Source: Antiquaquibacter oligotrophicus (lineage in GTDB: Bacteria > Actinomycetota > Actinomycetes > Actinomycetales > Microbacteriaceae). Taken from it: a DNA stretch of 64,000 nt. Positions 43,381 to 53,680 of the stretch are shown here, in pieces (the first letter of the stretch is position 1; the number at the start of each line of letters is the position of its first letter). Location of the stretch: contig NZ_CP085036.1 of assembly GCF_020535405.1 (NCBI RefSeq), forward strand, positions 124,001 to 188,000, written 5' to 3'. A program made the position numbers and the translations under genes. The notes under the pieces were generated by a model. The model did no database searches and had not been told where the DNA came from. It was given only the letters and a program-made list of their open reading frames with translations.

Positions 43381-44157
43381 GTGAGCAGTACTGAAACGCA
43401 ACCTTTGGCCCCCGGATCACTCGCCGGAAAACGAGCGCTCGTCACGGGATCATCGCGCGGCATTGGCGCCGACACCGTGAAGTACTTCGCACAGGCGGGT
43501 GCGAGTGTCGTCATCAACTACCGCAATAAGGAGGCGCGAGCTCTCAAGCTCGTTGACCAACTTCGCGACGGGGGAGCGGAGGCGATCGCCGTCGGCGCAG
43601 ACCTGACGGATGCCGATTCGGTGCAGGGCCTCGTCGACACGATCCGCGAGCAGCTCGGCGGCCTCGACATCCTGGTACTCAATGCATCCGGTGGCATGGA
43701 GAGCGGCATGGAGCCGGACTACGCGCTCAAGCTCAACCGTGATGCGCAAGTCGATTTCCTTTCCGCCGTGCGACCGCTTCTCGGTCCGGGTTCGCGCATC
43801 GTCTTCGTGACGAGCCACCAGGCGCACTTCATCGAGACGACCGACACGATGCCGGAGTACCGTCCCGTCGCGCTCAGCAAGCGCGCGGGTGAGGATGCTC
43901 TGCGTGAACTCATCCCGTCGCTCGAGGCCGACGGAATCTCCTTCGTTGTCGTCTCCGGCGACATGATCGAGGGCACGATCACCGCAACACTCTTGCAGCG
44001 CGCAAACCCGAACGCGATCGAATCCCGTCGCGAGGCGGCAGGGCGTCTCTACAACGTCAGCGAATTCGCGGCAGAGGTTGCCCTCGCTGCGGTCGAGCCG
44101 GTCCCAGCCAACAACACCCGCTATGTCGGCGACGTCACGGAATTCCTGAACGCGTGA
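43381..44157 (+). CDS. atypical SDR-family protein
   Basis: A 258-residue Rossmann-fold protein. GSSRGIGAD (23-31) is the normal NAD(P)-binding glycine motif, and VFVTS supplies the serine. At the place of the catalytic YxxxK the sequence is YRPVALSK, so Val stands where the tyrosine should be and the only nearby Tyr is 7 residues before Lys. Ordinary short-chain dehydrogenase chemistry is therefore doubtful. TAGAGT (43369-43374) lies 6 nt before the GTG start, suggesting a leaderless mRNA. The stop overlaps the NUDIX gene by 4 nt. Confidence 0.82.
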   Translation: MSSTETQPLAPGSLAGKRALVTGSSRGIGADTVKYFAQAGASVVINYRNKEARALKLVDQLRDGGAEAIAVGADLTDADSVQGLVDTIREQLGGLDILVLNASGGMESGMEPDYALKLNRDAQVDFLSAVRPLLGPGSRIVFVTSHQAHFIETTDTMPEYRPVALSKRAGEDALRELIPSLEADGISFVVVSGDMIEGTITATLLQRANPNAIESRREAAGRLYNVSEFAAEVALAAVEPVPANNTRYVGDVTEFLNA

Positions 44158-44612
44158 CCACGAAGGGTGTGCACAGGCTCACGAGTCGAGTGCTGCTCTT
44201 CGACCGCGATAATCGTGTGCTGTTGTTTTTGACGGCCGCGCCCGATACGAGCGGCATCGCTCGCTGGATCACACCCGGCGGGGGAGTCGACCCGGGGGAG
44301 AGCCACCACGATGCCGCGATTCGCGAGTTGTACGAGGAAACGGGCCTGAGGCTCGATTCCCTGGGTAACCCCAACTGGTCGCACGATTTTGACGTGGAAT
44401 GGGATGATGCAGACCACGACACGGGTCACGCAGAGTTCTACACCGCAACGGTCGACGCGTTCGAGCCATCCGACGAGCACTGGACCGACGAGGAGCGCGT
44501 GGATGTCCGCGCTTATCGCTGGTGGACACTCAGCGAACTTCTCGCAACCGATGAACCCTACGAGCCGCGTGAACTCATCTCTCTGATCCGCCGACAGCTA
44601 CCCTCGTGCTGA
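44154..44612 (+). CDS. NUDIX hydrolase
   Basis: A 152-residue pyrophosphohydrolase. The 23-residue Nudix box is intact, starting GGGVDPGES and ending IRELYEETGL (about 43-65), with the metal-binding REL.EE. It acts on a nucleoside diphosphate linked to another group; the substrate is not predictable. It is translationally coupled to the SDR-like gene before it and to the UPF0303 gene after it (TGATG). Confidence 0.9.
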   Translation: MTTKGVHRLTSRVLLFDRDNRVLLFLTAAPDTSGIARWITPGGGVDPGESHHDAAIRELYEETGLRLDSLGNPNWSHDFDVEWDDADHDTGHAEFYTATVDAFEPSDEHWTDEERVDVRAYRWWTLSELLATDEPYEPRELISLIRRQLPSC

Positions 44613-45088
44613 TGAGTGAGCTGCCAGAATTCACGATTGACGACCTCGAGCCGCTGGCACGATTGGATGTGGGCTTCTTCGGGAATGACGATGCCGTCGA
44701 TCTCGGCCTGTGCGCCATCGAGGTGATCACCGAACGCGACCTCAACCTTGCCGTCGATATCGTCGTGCGTGGTGACCTCGTGTTCCGAGCTCGATTCGGC
44801 ACGACGGGACCTGAGAATGATCCCTGGTTGCAGGGCAAGGCCGCGGTGGCGCTTCATTTCGAAGAACCATCACTTTTAGTGCGACGTCGGCTCGAGGCAT
44901 CCGGTCACGATGTGGCAGATCTCGGACTCGACCCGGCACTGTATCGTGCCCACGGCGGGTCGATTCCGATTCGCGCATCCGGAGAGCTCGTCGGCACGAT
45001 CACGGTGTCGGGCGAGCCGGACGTCGTCGATCACGATGTGGCCCAGGAGTCTTTGGGTCGCTACCTTGATCGGAATGATATCCGATAA
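44612..45088 (+). CDS. UPF0303 / heme-degrading-domain-like protein
   Basis: A 158-residue protein of the UPF0303 (COG4702) group, related in fold to the HbpS heme-binding domain. Recognisable segments are DAVDLGLCAIEVI, DIVVRGDLVFRARFGTTGPEND and WLQGKAAVALHFEEPS. The C-terminal part has GGSIPIRASGELVGTITVSGEP. The family's biochemical role is not settled. It is the third gene of the SDR-NUDIX-UPF0303 operon and is convergent with the next SDR gene (11 nt gap). Confidence 0.82.
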   Translation: MSELPEFTIDDLEPLARLDVGFFGNDDAVDLGLCAIEVITERDLNLAVDIVVRGDLVFRARFGTTGPENDPWLQGKAAVALHFEEPSLLVRRRLEASGHDVADLGLDPALYRAHGGSIPIRASGELVGTITVSGEPDVVDHDVAQESLGRYLDRNDIR

Positions 45089-45099
45089 TGCACATTATG

Positions 45100-45984
45100 T
45101 CAGCTTGAACGGGCCCCTGCCGGCTTCGGGTAGTGCGGGCGAAGGTTTGCCTCGCTCATGCGGTCAAGAGCTGCGTCGGAGAGCAACCTGGTCAGGCGAG
45201 TCAGCAGTGCCGCATCACGACCGATGGTGTATCGAGCCCGCGGCTTCGGGGCCGTCGTTGCGTCGGCGATAATCACCGCCGCCGCCTCAGCGCTCACACC
45301 ATTTCTGGTGAAGTCCGTCGCCTGGTTGATGATGGCCTGCATGAGCCGTCCGTAGCGCCGCTCGTTGGCCGGTGTCATCTCGGCGACGAACGCCTTAGCG
45401 CGCTCGATCCCGTGTGGCGTCATCTCAGTCCGTACTCCCCCGGGCTCCACAACGACCACCTGGACGCCGTGAGGCGCCACCTCGCGTCGGAGCGCATCAC
45501 TGACAGCCTCGAGCGCGTATTTCGCGCCGGCGTATGCACCGTAGGTGGGCATGGCGATTTTTCCTCCGAGAGAGCTGATGTTGACGACGCGGCCCCGGCT
45601 CTCGTGCAGGAACGGGAGCAGAGCCTGCGTGACGGCGATGTGCCCGAAAAGGTTGACGTCGAACTGGCGACGCCACTGGTCGAGTGGCAACGTCTCGACA
45701 GGAGCGTTCACGGCGATCCCTGCGTTGTTGACGATCGCACGCAGCGGGCGTCCGCCCTCATCTGCCGCCACCCGATCGACGAGTGCGTGAACCTGCTCTG
45801 GGACGGTGATGTCGAGGATGACCGGCTCGATGCCCTCTCCCCTGATCATCTCGGCGTCGACCTCTCTGCGTACACCTGCGAGGACGTGGTACCCACGACG
45901 CGCGAGCTCTCGAGCCGTGGCAGCACCCATTCCCGACGAGGAACCGGACACGACGATCAATTCATTTTTATGTGACGTTGTCAT
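45100..45984 (-). CDS. SDR-family NAD(P)-dependent oxidoreductase
   Basis: A 294-residue classical short-chain dehydrogenase. GSSSGMGAA (14-22) binds the cofactor, NNAG is present, and the catalytic Ser and YAGAK (Tyr-x3-Lys) are complete, unlike the other SDR at 43 kb. The length and GPVETLP-like middle (APVETLPLDQWRRQFDVN) match the subgroup acting on carbonyls of lipids or xenobiotics. The start ATG at 45984 follows TTGACA-N17-CATGAT directly, so the mRNA should be leaderless. Divergent from a TetR regulator that probably controls it. Confidence 0.9.
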   Translation of the reverse strand: MTTSHKNELIVVSGSSSGMGAATARELARRGYHVLAGVRREVDAEMIRGEGIEPVILDITVPEQVHALVDRVAADEGGRPLRAIVNNAGIAVNAPVETLPLDQWRRQFDVNLFGHIAVTQALLPFLHESRGRVVNISSLGGKIAMPTYGAYAGAKYALEAVSDALRREVAPHGVQVVVVEPGGVRTEMTPHGIERAKAFVAEMTPANERRYGRLMQAIINQATDFTRNGVSAEAAAVIIADATTAPKPRARYTIGRDAALLTRLTRLLSDAALDRMSEANLRPHYPKPAGARSS

Positions 45985-46026
45985 ACGAAAATCATGCGCG
46001 ATTCAGATGACAATGTCAAGTAGAAT
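45973..46026. promoter_or_regulatory. divergent promoters and two TetR operator candidates
   Basis: Two near-identical 11-bp palindromes, TGACGTTGTCA (45973-45983) and TGACAATGTCA (46008-46018), are 35 bp apart centre to centre. The minus-strand SDR promoter is TTGACA (46014-46019), 17 nt, CATGAT (45991-45996). The plus-strand tetR has TAGAAT (46021-46026). One palindrome covers the SDR -35 and the other its start site, a layout suited to repression. Confidence 0.7.
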
Positions 46027-46032
46027 CGATCC

Positions 46033-46656
46033 ATGGGAACTCGAGCCGACAGCGCCGCCGCGACGCGGGCCGCGCTCCTCAGAGCCGCCGGAAGCCTCCT
46101 CGACGAAGGTGGACCCTCCGCGGTGACGCTGCGCGATGTTGGCACGCGTGCCGGGGTCTCGCGAGGGGCTCCGTACGGTCACTTCCCCGACAAGGACCAC
46201 CTGCTGAGCCAACTCGTCGTGGATGGATGGATGCGCCTGGCGGATTCACTCGCGGACATCCGGGGCGCTGGCGGTCCGGGCTCGGGCCAGCTCGAGGCCG
46301 CGCTCATGGCGCTTCTCGACCTTGCGCGACGGCAACCTCACCTCTACGCGCTCATGTGGGTAGCCCCGACCGGTGACCCTCAGGCGATCCTGGTCGCCGC
46401 GGGTCGATCGCAGGACATCTTCCTCGACATCGTCGCGGAGGTCGTCGGCAGGGACGAAGCTCGAAAGTATGGCGCGATGCTGATGTCGAGCGCGCACGGA
46501 ATCGCGAGCATGGCACTCAGCGGGCACGTCGCGGCGCCGAAGTGGAACGCGAGTCCGCAGGAACTCATCGTCATGCTCGTCGACTCGATGCCGCACGCGG
46601 CACGCGATAGCGTTCGATCAGATCCCGACGGGCACGAGGGCGAACTCGGGACCTAG
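46033..46656 (+). CDS. TetR-family transcriptional regulator
   Basis: A 207-residue repressor-type protein. The N-terminal helix-turn-helix covers about 10-55, with TLRDVGTRAGVSRGAPYGHFPDKDHLL as recognition region. The C-terminal domain is a TetR_C-like helical bundle that binds an unknown ligand. The ATG follows TAGAAT by 6 nt, so the transcript should be leaderless. It shares a 48-bp intergenic region with the divergent SDR gene and probably regulates both. Its 3' end overlaps the convergent membrane gene by 4 nt. Confidence 0.9.
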   Translation: MGTRADSAAATRAALLRAAGSLLDEGGPSAVTLRDVGTRAGVSRGAPYGHFPDKDHLLSQLVVDGWMRLADSLADIRGAGGPGSGQLEAALMALLDLARRQPHLYALMWVAPTGDPQAILVAAGRSQDIFLDIVAEVVGRDEARKYGAMLMSSAHGIASMALSGHVAAPKWNASPQELIVMLVDSMPHAARDSVRSDPDGHEGELGT

Positions 46657-47591
46657 GGCCGAACCGACACCCTTGGGGTGCGCGGTCGTCGTGGCAGTGC
46701 ACGAACCCTCAGCACGAGGTCTACCACGACCACCGCCATCAGAAGAACGAGTATCGACCTCGTGGTGCTATCGGCGAGCGGGCTGATGAAGATCGGTGCG
46801 ATCACCCACAACGTGAGAAGAACGATCCACGCGATGTCGAGCCCTATCGCGGCCCACGTGAGACTCCGTGTCCAACGTCCCGCGGCAATTAGTGCGATCC
46901 CGAGGGCCGCGCTCGCTGCCCAGATGAGCAGCACCCAGGGTGCCCGCAGCACAAGAAAATCCTGGTCGAAGGCGAACGCCGCGATCACCGGATCGGGCAG
47001 GCCACTCCCCCAGCTGGGCAACAACGGCAGGGAGATGACAACGGTCGCTCCGACGACGCCTCCCACGAGCGTGAGCACGATTCCTGCCCTCGACACACGC
47101 GCGCGGTCCACCTCCTTGGTACTCACGGCGGGCGCCGCGGTTCGCCTGGTGCCGACAAGAGCTGCCACGATCGAGAGACTCACGAGAAGCCCGGGCCACC
47201 ACAACGCGCCGAGGCCCCAGCTCAGCCACCACGCCCCGAGCAGACTCAACCACTCAACACCGGGCGTTGGAGTCGAGAAAGTAGCAACGAGGGTGAGCAC
47301 CCACTGAACCGCCACGCCCCCGAGCGCCACTGCGGCGAATCGAGGAGCGTCCGAGGGGCGAATGATCGTGAAACCCGCCGGTCGGTAACGGTCGGCGACA
47401 TCCGCCGGACGGCCGAACGCGGTGAGGAACGCGATAGTGGTCGCGTCGTCGACGACACCGCCCGCCTCCTCGGCCCTCCCCCGCAACTCGTCCGAAATGA
47501 GCTCTTTGAGCTCGAACGCGACATCGTCACGTTGGGATCGTGGGATTCGCCGCACAACGTCCGCCACGTAATTGTTGATGATGTCGCTCAT
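46653..47591 (-). CDS. HAAS-like multipass membrane protein
   Basis: A 312-residue protein. Residues 1-75 form a helical cytoplasmic domain (IINNYVADVVRRIP, then FELKELISDELRGRAEE and a FGRPADVADRYRP segment) like the HAAS/DUF1700 domain that accompanies PadR regulators. Seven or so membrane helices follow. The ATG at 47591 overlaps the PadR stop by 4 nt. PadR-HAAS pairs are common in Firmicutes and Actinobacteria and are thought to be signalling or membrane-stress units; the mechanism is not known. Confidence 0.8.
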   Translation of the reverse strand: MSDIINNYVADVVRRIPRSQRDDVAFELKELISDELRGRAEEAGGVVDDATTIAFLTAFGRPADVADRYRPAGFTIIRPSDAPRFAAVALGGVAVQWVLTLVATFSTPTPGVEWLSLLGAWWLSWGLGALWWPGLLVSLSIVAALVGTRRTAAPAVSTKEVDRARVSRAGIVLTLVGGVVGATVVISLPLLPSWGSGLPDPVIAAFAFDQDFLVLRAPWVLLIWAASAALGIALIAAGRWTRSLTWAAIGLDIAWIVLLTLWVIAPIFISPLADSTTRSILVLLMAVVVVDLVLRVRALPRRPRTPRVSVRP

Positions 47592-47932
47592 GAGGTGCCG
47601 CCTTCCAAAAGTGTGTCCATGACGGATGCCAGCGAGCCCCACGACTCCGTCAGCGAATCGAGGAGCTTCTCCCCCGCGTCGTTGAGCTGGTAGTACCGGC
47701 GCGGAGGTCCGCTGGCCTCCGGACGCCACTCCGAGGCGAGGAGGCCCTGGCTTTCGAGCCGACGAAGCAGCGGGTACAGCGTGCCTTCCTCAATAGGCAT
47801 CCCGCTCTTCCCGAGAGCCTGCCGAAGGGAATATCCGTACTGCGCGACACGCAACTGCGAGAGCACAGCAAGGACGATCACACCCTTGCGCAAGTCCTGC
47901 TCGAACTTGGCGTGCTCAACCCCGACTACCAT
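47588..47932 (-). CDS. PadR-family transcriptional regulator
   Basis: A 114-residue winged-helix regulator. KGVIVLAVLSQLRVAQYGYSL leads into the wing with EGTLYPLLRRLESQGLL and RRYYQLNDAGEKLL, all hallmarks of PadR. A C-terminal helix (about 90-112) provides dimerisation. Upstream, TACTGTG occurs twice in direct orientation (47939-47945 and 47956-47962, minus strand), overlapping a TTGATC-N17-TACTGT promoter; the -10 ends 7 nt before the ATG, so it is probably leaderless and self-regulated. It is coupled to its membrane partner. Confidence 0.9.
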   Translation of the reverse strand: MVVGVEHAKFEQDLRKGVIVLAVLSQLRVAQYGYSLRQALGKSGMPIEEGTLYPLLRRLESQGLLASEWRPEASGPPRRYYQLNDAGEKLLDSLTESWGSLASVMDTLLEGGTS

Positions 47933-47975
47933 GCGTCACACAGTACATAGTCTTGCACAGTAGATCAAATGCGGC

Positions 47976-48437
47976 TTAATGCCAGGTGTCGTTACCCATC
48001 ACTTGCTGCTGGTTGAGGATTGTGACAACTCCCGCCCGCGCACTCTCGGCCGATGCCCGTCCCACGTCGTCGAGGGGACCATTACGGCAACTTCGAGCGA
48101 CGAACGCGGTATCTCGCACGATGTCCGAATACAGATCGCTGTACTCGGGCAACGGTGCACCTGCGGCGAGCGATTCCGCGACAGTGTCGAGGTAGGCGCA
48201 TCGCTCGGCCGTCGGCTCAGCAGCATCCGGGGTCCCCGCGTACGGCTCGAGAGCTTCCAACGCGTAGATGAGCGCCTCGATCGCCGCCACGTCGGGCTGC
48301 GAAGGAACCGTCGATGTCGGGGACCGCGTCGCCGTGATCGACGGCGGCGTGACGTCGGAAGAGCAGGCGGTGATGACGAGCGCTGCGGAGGCCAGCACAG
48401 CAACGATCGCTGCGCGTCGTGCAGCGCCCACTCTCAT
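47976..48437 (-). CDS. hypothetical lipoprotein
   Basis: A 153-residue exported protein with a basic start (MRVGAARRAA), a hydrophobic stretch and lipobox VITAC, so Cys at about residue 24 should be lipidated. A Ser/Thr/Pro-rich linker is followed by a helical domain of about 110 residues with one cysteine pair (ERCAYLD and ARSCRN), perhaps a disulphide. It starts 4 nt after argG and is likely co-transcribed with it. I do not recognise the family. Confidence 0.75.
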   Translation of the reverse strand: MRVGAARRAAIVAVLASAALVITACSSDVTPPSITATRSPTSTVPSQPDVAAIEALIYALEALEPYAGTPDAAEPTAERCAYLDTVAESLAAGAPLPEYSDLYSDIVRDTAFVARSCRNGPLDDVGRASAESARAGVVTILNQQQVMGNDTWH

Positions 48438-48441
48438 GCGA

Positions 48442-49926
<1,485 letters not shown>

Positions 49927-49939
49927 CTATCGTTGCCGG

Positions 49940-50320
49940 ATGCGCTGCCCCTGCGGAACCGGCCTCCCCTACGGCGAGTGCTGTGAGCTTCTGCACCTCG
50001 GCACCCCCGCTCCGACCGCGGAGCGTCTCATGAGATCGAGGTTCAGCGCCTTCGCGGTGAACCTTCCGGACTACCTCCTCGAGACGTGGCATCCCTCGAC
50101 GAGGCCAACCGAACTCGACCTCGACTCGGACGTGCGCTGGTACCGCCTCGACATCGAGTCGCGTGAGCGGGGCGGGATGCTCGACAACGGGGGCCTCGTG
50201 ACTTTCACCGCGTGGTTCCGATCGACCGATGGCCCTGGCTCGCTCCACGAGACCAGCCGATTCGCTCGCGAGGGCGGCGCGTGGCGCTACGTCGACGGGA
50301 TCGTCGACACTCGCAGATAG
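49940..50320 (+). CDS. YchJ-family (UPF0225) protein
   Basis: A 126-residue protein. The N-terminal MRCPCGTGLPYGECC is a SEC-C-like zinc motif, followed by an NTF2-like domain with LMRSRFSAFAV and LETWHPSTRP that typify YchJ. VTFTAWFR and ARFAREGG-like segments complete the fold. Function is not established. TATCGT (49928-49933) lies 6 nt before the ATG, so it is probably leaderless. It is divergent from argG and 45 nt before glpK. Confidence 0.87.
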   Translation: MRCPCGTGLPYGECCELLHLGTPAPTAERLMRSRFSAFAVNLPDYLLETWHPSTRPTELDLDSDVRWYRLDIESRERGGMLDNGGLVTFTAWFRSTDGPGSLHETSRFAREGGAWRYVDGIVDTRR

Positions 50321-50365
50321 TCTCGAGGTCAACACAGGGTCGTGTTCAGACCGGAAAGGCCTCAT

Positions 50366-51865
50366 GTGAGCAGTTTCGTCCTCGCCATCGATCAGGGCAC
50401 CACGAGCACGCGGGCGATCGTCTTCGATCACGATGGCGCGATCGTCTCGGTCGGGCAGCTCGAGCACAAGCAGTATTTCCCGAAGGCCGGGTGGGTCGAG
50501 CACGACCCGGCCGAGATCTGGAACAACACACGCGAAGTGATCGGTTCTGCGCTCTCCAAGGCCTCCATCACGCGGCACGACATCGCGGCGGTTGGGATCA
50601 CGAACCAGCGTGAGACAGCCGTCGTGTGGGATCGGCACACGGGCGAGCCCGTCTACAACGCGATCGTGTGGCAGGACACTCGCACGCAGGACATCGTCGA
50701 TCGCATCGCTGACGGCGATCCCCACCGGTTGGCCGATCGTGTGGGCCTCCCCTTGGCCACCTACTTCTCGGCGAGCAAGGTCACGTGGATCCTCGAGAAC
50801 GTCGCCGGAGCACGTGAGCGCGCCGAAGCCGGCGACCTTCTGTTCGGCACCACGGATACGTGGGTGCTCTGGAATCTCACCGGAGGTGCCAGAGGAGGCG
50901 AGCACGCGACGGATGTCACGAACGCGAGCCGCACGATGCTCATGGACCTGCGAATGTGCGAGTGGGACGAGTCGATCGCCGCGGAGTTCGGCATTCCCAT
51001 CTCGATGCTCCCGCGTATTCGGAGCTCGTCAGACGCGTTCGGTGTCGCGTCCGACGACTCCTTGCTGCGAGAAGTCCCGATCACGGGCATCCTCGGCGAC
51101 CAACAGGCCGCGACCTTTGGCCAAGCGGCGTTCGAGATCGGCGAGGCGAAAAACACGTACGGAACGGGCAACTTCCTCATCGTGAACAGCGGCGAAGAGA
51201 TCGTGCGCTCGAGCAACGGGCTGCTGTCGACCGTGGCCTACCGGCTCGAGGGTGAGCCCACAAAATACGCCCTCGAGGGGTCGATAGCGGTTACCGGCTC
51301 CCTCATCCAATGGTTGCGGGACAACCTCGGCATCATCGAGAGGTCCTCCGATGTTGAGGAGCTCGCGGCATCCGTCGACGACAACGGTGGCGTCTACTTC
51401 GTGCCGGCCTTCTCAGGTTTGTTCGCGCCACATTGGCGACCGGATGCCCGTGGGGCCATCCTCGGGCTCACCCGTTTCGCCACCAAGGCACACATCGCCA
51501 GGGCGGCGTTGGAAGCGACAGCGTTCCAGACCCGCGACGTACTCGACGCCGCTGCAGCAGACCTCGGCACGACTCTCGCCGAGCTCAAGGTCGACGGTGG
51601 AATGGTCGGCAATGAGCAGCTCATGCAGTTCCAGGCGGACATCCTGGGTATCCCTGTCGTCCGGCCCGTGGTCGCCGAGACCACAGCGCTCGGCGCCGCC
51701 TACGCCGCCGGCCTGTCCGTGGGGTATTGGGCCGATCTCGACGAACTCCGCGCCAATTGGTCCGAGGGGTCACGCTGGACCCCCACCATGAGCGACTCAG
51801 AACGAGAGCGTCGACGCGGTGAATGGTCGAAGGCGATCGCACGTTCGCTCGATTGGGTCGACTGA
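50366..51865 (+). CDS. glpK: glycerol kinase
   Basis: A 499-residue FGGY-family kinase that phosphorylates glycerol to glycerol 3-phosphate. [15 protein letters not shown] (about 7-21) is the phosphate-1 ATPase motif; ITNQRET and the glycerol-binding WQDTRT follow. [14 protein letters not shown] ([14 protein letters not shown]) and [16 protein letters not shown] are further conserved blocks. GTG 50366 follows GGAAAGG by 6 nt. No glpF or glpD is adjacent, and the next gene is convergent. Confidence 0.95.
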   Translation: MSSFVLAIDQGTTSTRAIVFDHDGAIVSVGQLEHKQYFPKAGWVEHDPAEIWNNTREVIGSALSKASITRHDIAAVGITNQRETAVVWDRHTGEPVYNAIVWQDTRTQDIVDRIADGDPHRLADRVGLPLATYFSASKVTWILENVAGARERAEAGDLLFGTTDTWVLWNLTGGARGGEHATDVTNASRTMLMDLRMCEWDESIAAEFGIPISMLPRIRSSSDAFGVASDDSLLREVPITGILGDQQAATFGQAAFEIGEAKNTYGTGNFLIVNSGEEIVRSSNGLLSTVAYRLEGEPTKYALEGSIAVTGSLIQWLRDNLGIIERSSDVEELAASVDDNGGVYFVPAFSGLFAPHWRPDARGAILGLTRFATKAHIARAALEATAFQTRDVLDAAAADLGTTLAELKVDGGMVGNEQLMQFQADILGIPVVRPVVAETTALGAAYAAGLSVGYWADLDELRANWSEGSRWTPTMSDSERERRRGEWSKAIARSLDWVD

Positions 51866-51884
51866 GTCAGCACGGCACCGAACG

Positions 51885-52946
51885 TCAGGCAGTTCGCCGC
51901 GTAGCTGCCACCCACTCGTCGAGTTTGGCGAGGGCGGCACCGGAGTCGACGACGGATGCCGCACGCTCCATCTGCGTGGCGAGCCGATCCACGATCGGCA
52001 CCTGAATGAGCTCCGGATCCCGCGAGAGTTCCCACGACACAAGTCCAGCTGCGGCATTCAGAAGCACCACATCCCGCACCGGACCGGCCGCGCCCGCGAG
52101 CATCTCGCGCGCGGTCGCGGCGTTGTCTTCCGGGCTGCCGCCGAGCAACGACTCGATCGATGCTCGCGGGATGCCGAGCTCCGACGGATCCAGATCGTGC
52201 TCCGCCACGAACCCTCGGCTGACCTCCCAAATGTGGCTGTGCCCCGTGGTGGTGAGCTTGTCGATGCCGTCATCGCCGCGATACACGAGTGCTGTCGCCC
52301 CTCGAGTCTGAAAGACGCCCACCATCAGGGGCACACGTTCGAGACTCGAGACCCCCACCGCCGAAGCATTCGGGCGGGCTGGGTTACACAGCGGCCCGAG
52401 AATGTTGAAGAGCGTGGGGATGCCGAGTTCCTTACGAGTCGGTCCCGCATGCCGGAATCCCGGGTGAAAGAGCGCCGCGAAGGCGAACGTGATCCCGACC
52501 TCGCGAAATACTGCCGCTGCCCGCTCGGCGGAGATATCGAGGTCCAGTCCCAGCGCACTGAGTACATCGGATGCACCCGACGACGAGCTCGCGGCACGGT
52601 TGCCGTGTTTGACCACCGGGACTCCCGCGGCCGAAGCGATGACCGAGGCGATAGAGGAGATATTGAGCACCGCGCCGTACGGGTCTCCCCCGGTGCCGAC
52701 GATGTCCAACACGTCCGCCGGAACCGCGAGTTCTTCGGCATGGGCAAGCACGGCGTCGCGGAAGCCGACGATCTCATCGACCGTCTCCCCCTTGATGCGC
52801 AGCGCGACGAGCAATGCGGCGATCTGAGCTGACGTGGCTTCACCTGCCATGACCGATTGCATGGCCCATTCGGCTTCACCGATGGAGAGGTCGCGACCCT
52901 CCACAAGTCCGGAGAGGATTGCCGGCCACGTTCTCTGGTTCGCCAT
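51885..52946 (-). CDS. trpD: anthranilate phosphoribosyltransferase
   Basis: A 353-residue enzyme that transfers phosphoribose from PRPP to anthranilate in tryptophan synthesis. The PRPP site is [16 protein letters not shown] (about 84-99), followed by [26 protein letters not shown] and [13 protein letters not shown] are further signature blocks. Here PYGAV replaces the more usual GANTF in the glycine loop. The ATG follows TAGGAT (52953-52958) by 6 nt, so it is probably leaderless and monocistronic. Other trp genes are not in the window. Confidence 0.94.
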   Translation of the reverse strand: MANQRTWPAILSGLVEGRDLSIGEAEWAMQSVMAGEATSAQIAALLVALRIKGETVDEIVGFRDAVLAHAEELAVPADVLDIVGTGGDPYGAVLNISSIASVIASAAGVPVVKHGNRAASSSSGASDVLSALGLDLDISAERAAAVFREVGITFAFAALFHPGFRHAGPTRKELGIPTLFNILGPLCNPARPNASAVGVSSLERVPLMVGVFQTRGATALVYRGDDGIDKLTTTGHSHIWEVSRGFVAEHDLDPSELGIPRASIESLLGGSPEDNAATAREMLAGAAGPVRDVVLLNAAAGLVSWELSRDPELIQVPIVDRLATQMERAASVVDSGAALAKLDEWVAATRRTA

Positions 52947-53012
52947 GCCGAAATCCTAACGAGACGTGTGGGGCTGGCCGGTCGAATGACAAAACCGCGC
53001 TCCGAAATCGAC

Positions 53013-53018
53013 CATAAT
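53013..53018 (+). promoter_or_regulatory. -10 element of the ctaE-qcrCAB operon
   Basis: CATAAT, a 5 of 6 match to TATAAT, ends 6 nt before the GTG of ctaE. No good -35 is seen at 16-18 nt. The spacing places transcription start at or next to the start codon, so ctaE should be leaderless even though a purine run (GGAGGG) fills the gap. Confidence 0.6.
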
Positions 53019-53024
53019 GGAGGG

Positions 53025-53660
53025 GTGACTACAGCCTCACTACCCCGCTCGGTCGGGGCACCAGCCGTTCAGCGCCCGAATGTCGTGGCGGTCGGAACGA
53101 TCGTTTGGCTGGGCAGTGAGGTCATGTTCTTCGCTGGCCTGTTCGCGATCTACTTCACCCTCAAGGCGACATCGCCTGGGCTGTGGGAAGAGCAAACCGC
53201 GAAGCTCAACATCACTTTCGCGGCCATCAACACCACGATCCTCGTGCTGTCGTCCTTCACGGCACAGGCCGGTGTTTTCGCCGCCGAGCGCCTGCAGCCC
53301 TACCGCACGGGAAGCCTCTTCAACGTACGCAAGTGGGGCATGGTCGAGTGGTTCTTCCTGACCTACGCAATGGGTGCCACGTTCGTTGTCGGCCAGATCT
53401 ACGAGTACGCGCTTCTCGTGAGCGAACACGTGAGCCTGTCGAGCGACTCGTACGGGTCAGCGTTCTACATCACCACCGGATTCCACGGTCTGCACGTGAC
53501 CGGCGGACTGATCGCCTTCCTTCTCGTGATCGGGCGCGCCTACGCGGTGACGAAGTTCGGTCACAAAGAAGCCACGACCGCTGTCGTCGTCTCCTACTAC
53601 TGGCACTTCGTTGATGTGGTGTGGATCGGCCTCTTCCTCATCATCTACATCCTCAAATAA
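53025..53660 (+). CDS. ctaE: cytochrome c oxidase subunit III
   Basis: A 211-residue membrane subunit of the aa3 oxidase with five helices, the short five-helix form lacking the first two helices of mitochondrial subunit [21 protein letters not shown] and [13 protein letters not shown], plus [19 protein letters not shown] at the end, are highly conserved. It stabilises the catalytic core. It is the first gene of ctaE-qcrC-qcrA-qcrB, and the GTG start comes straight after the -10, implying a leaderless mRNA. Confidence 0.96.
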   Translation: MTTASLPRSVGAPAVQRPNVVAVGTIVWLGSEVMFFAGLFAIYFTLKATSPGLWEEQTAKLNITFAAINTTILVLSSFTAQAGVFAAERLQPYRTGSLFNVRKWGMVEWFFLTYAMGATFVVGQIYEYALLVSEHVSLSSDSYGSAFYITTGFHGLHVTGGLIAFLLVIGRAYAVTKFGHKEATTAVVVSYYWHFVDVVWIGLFLIIYILK

Positions 53661-53680
53661 GAATCGGACCCCACAGCACC

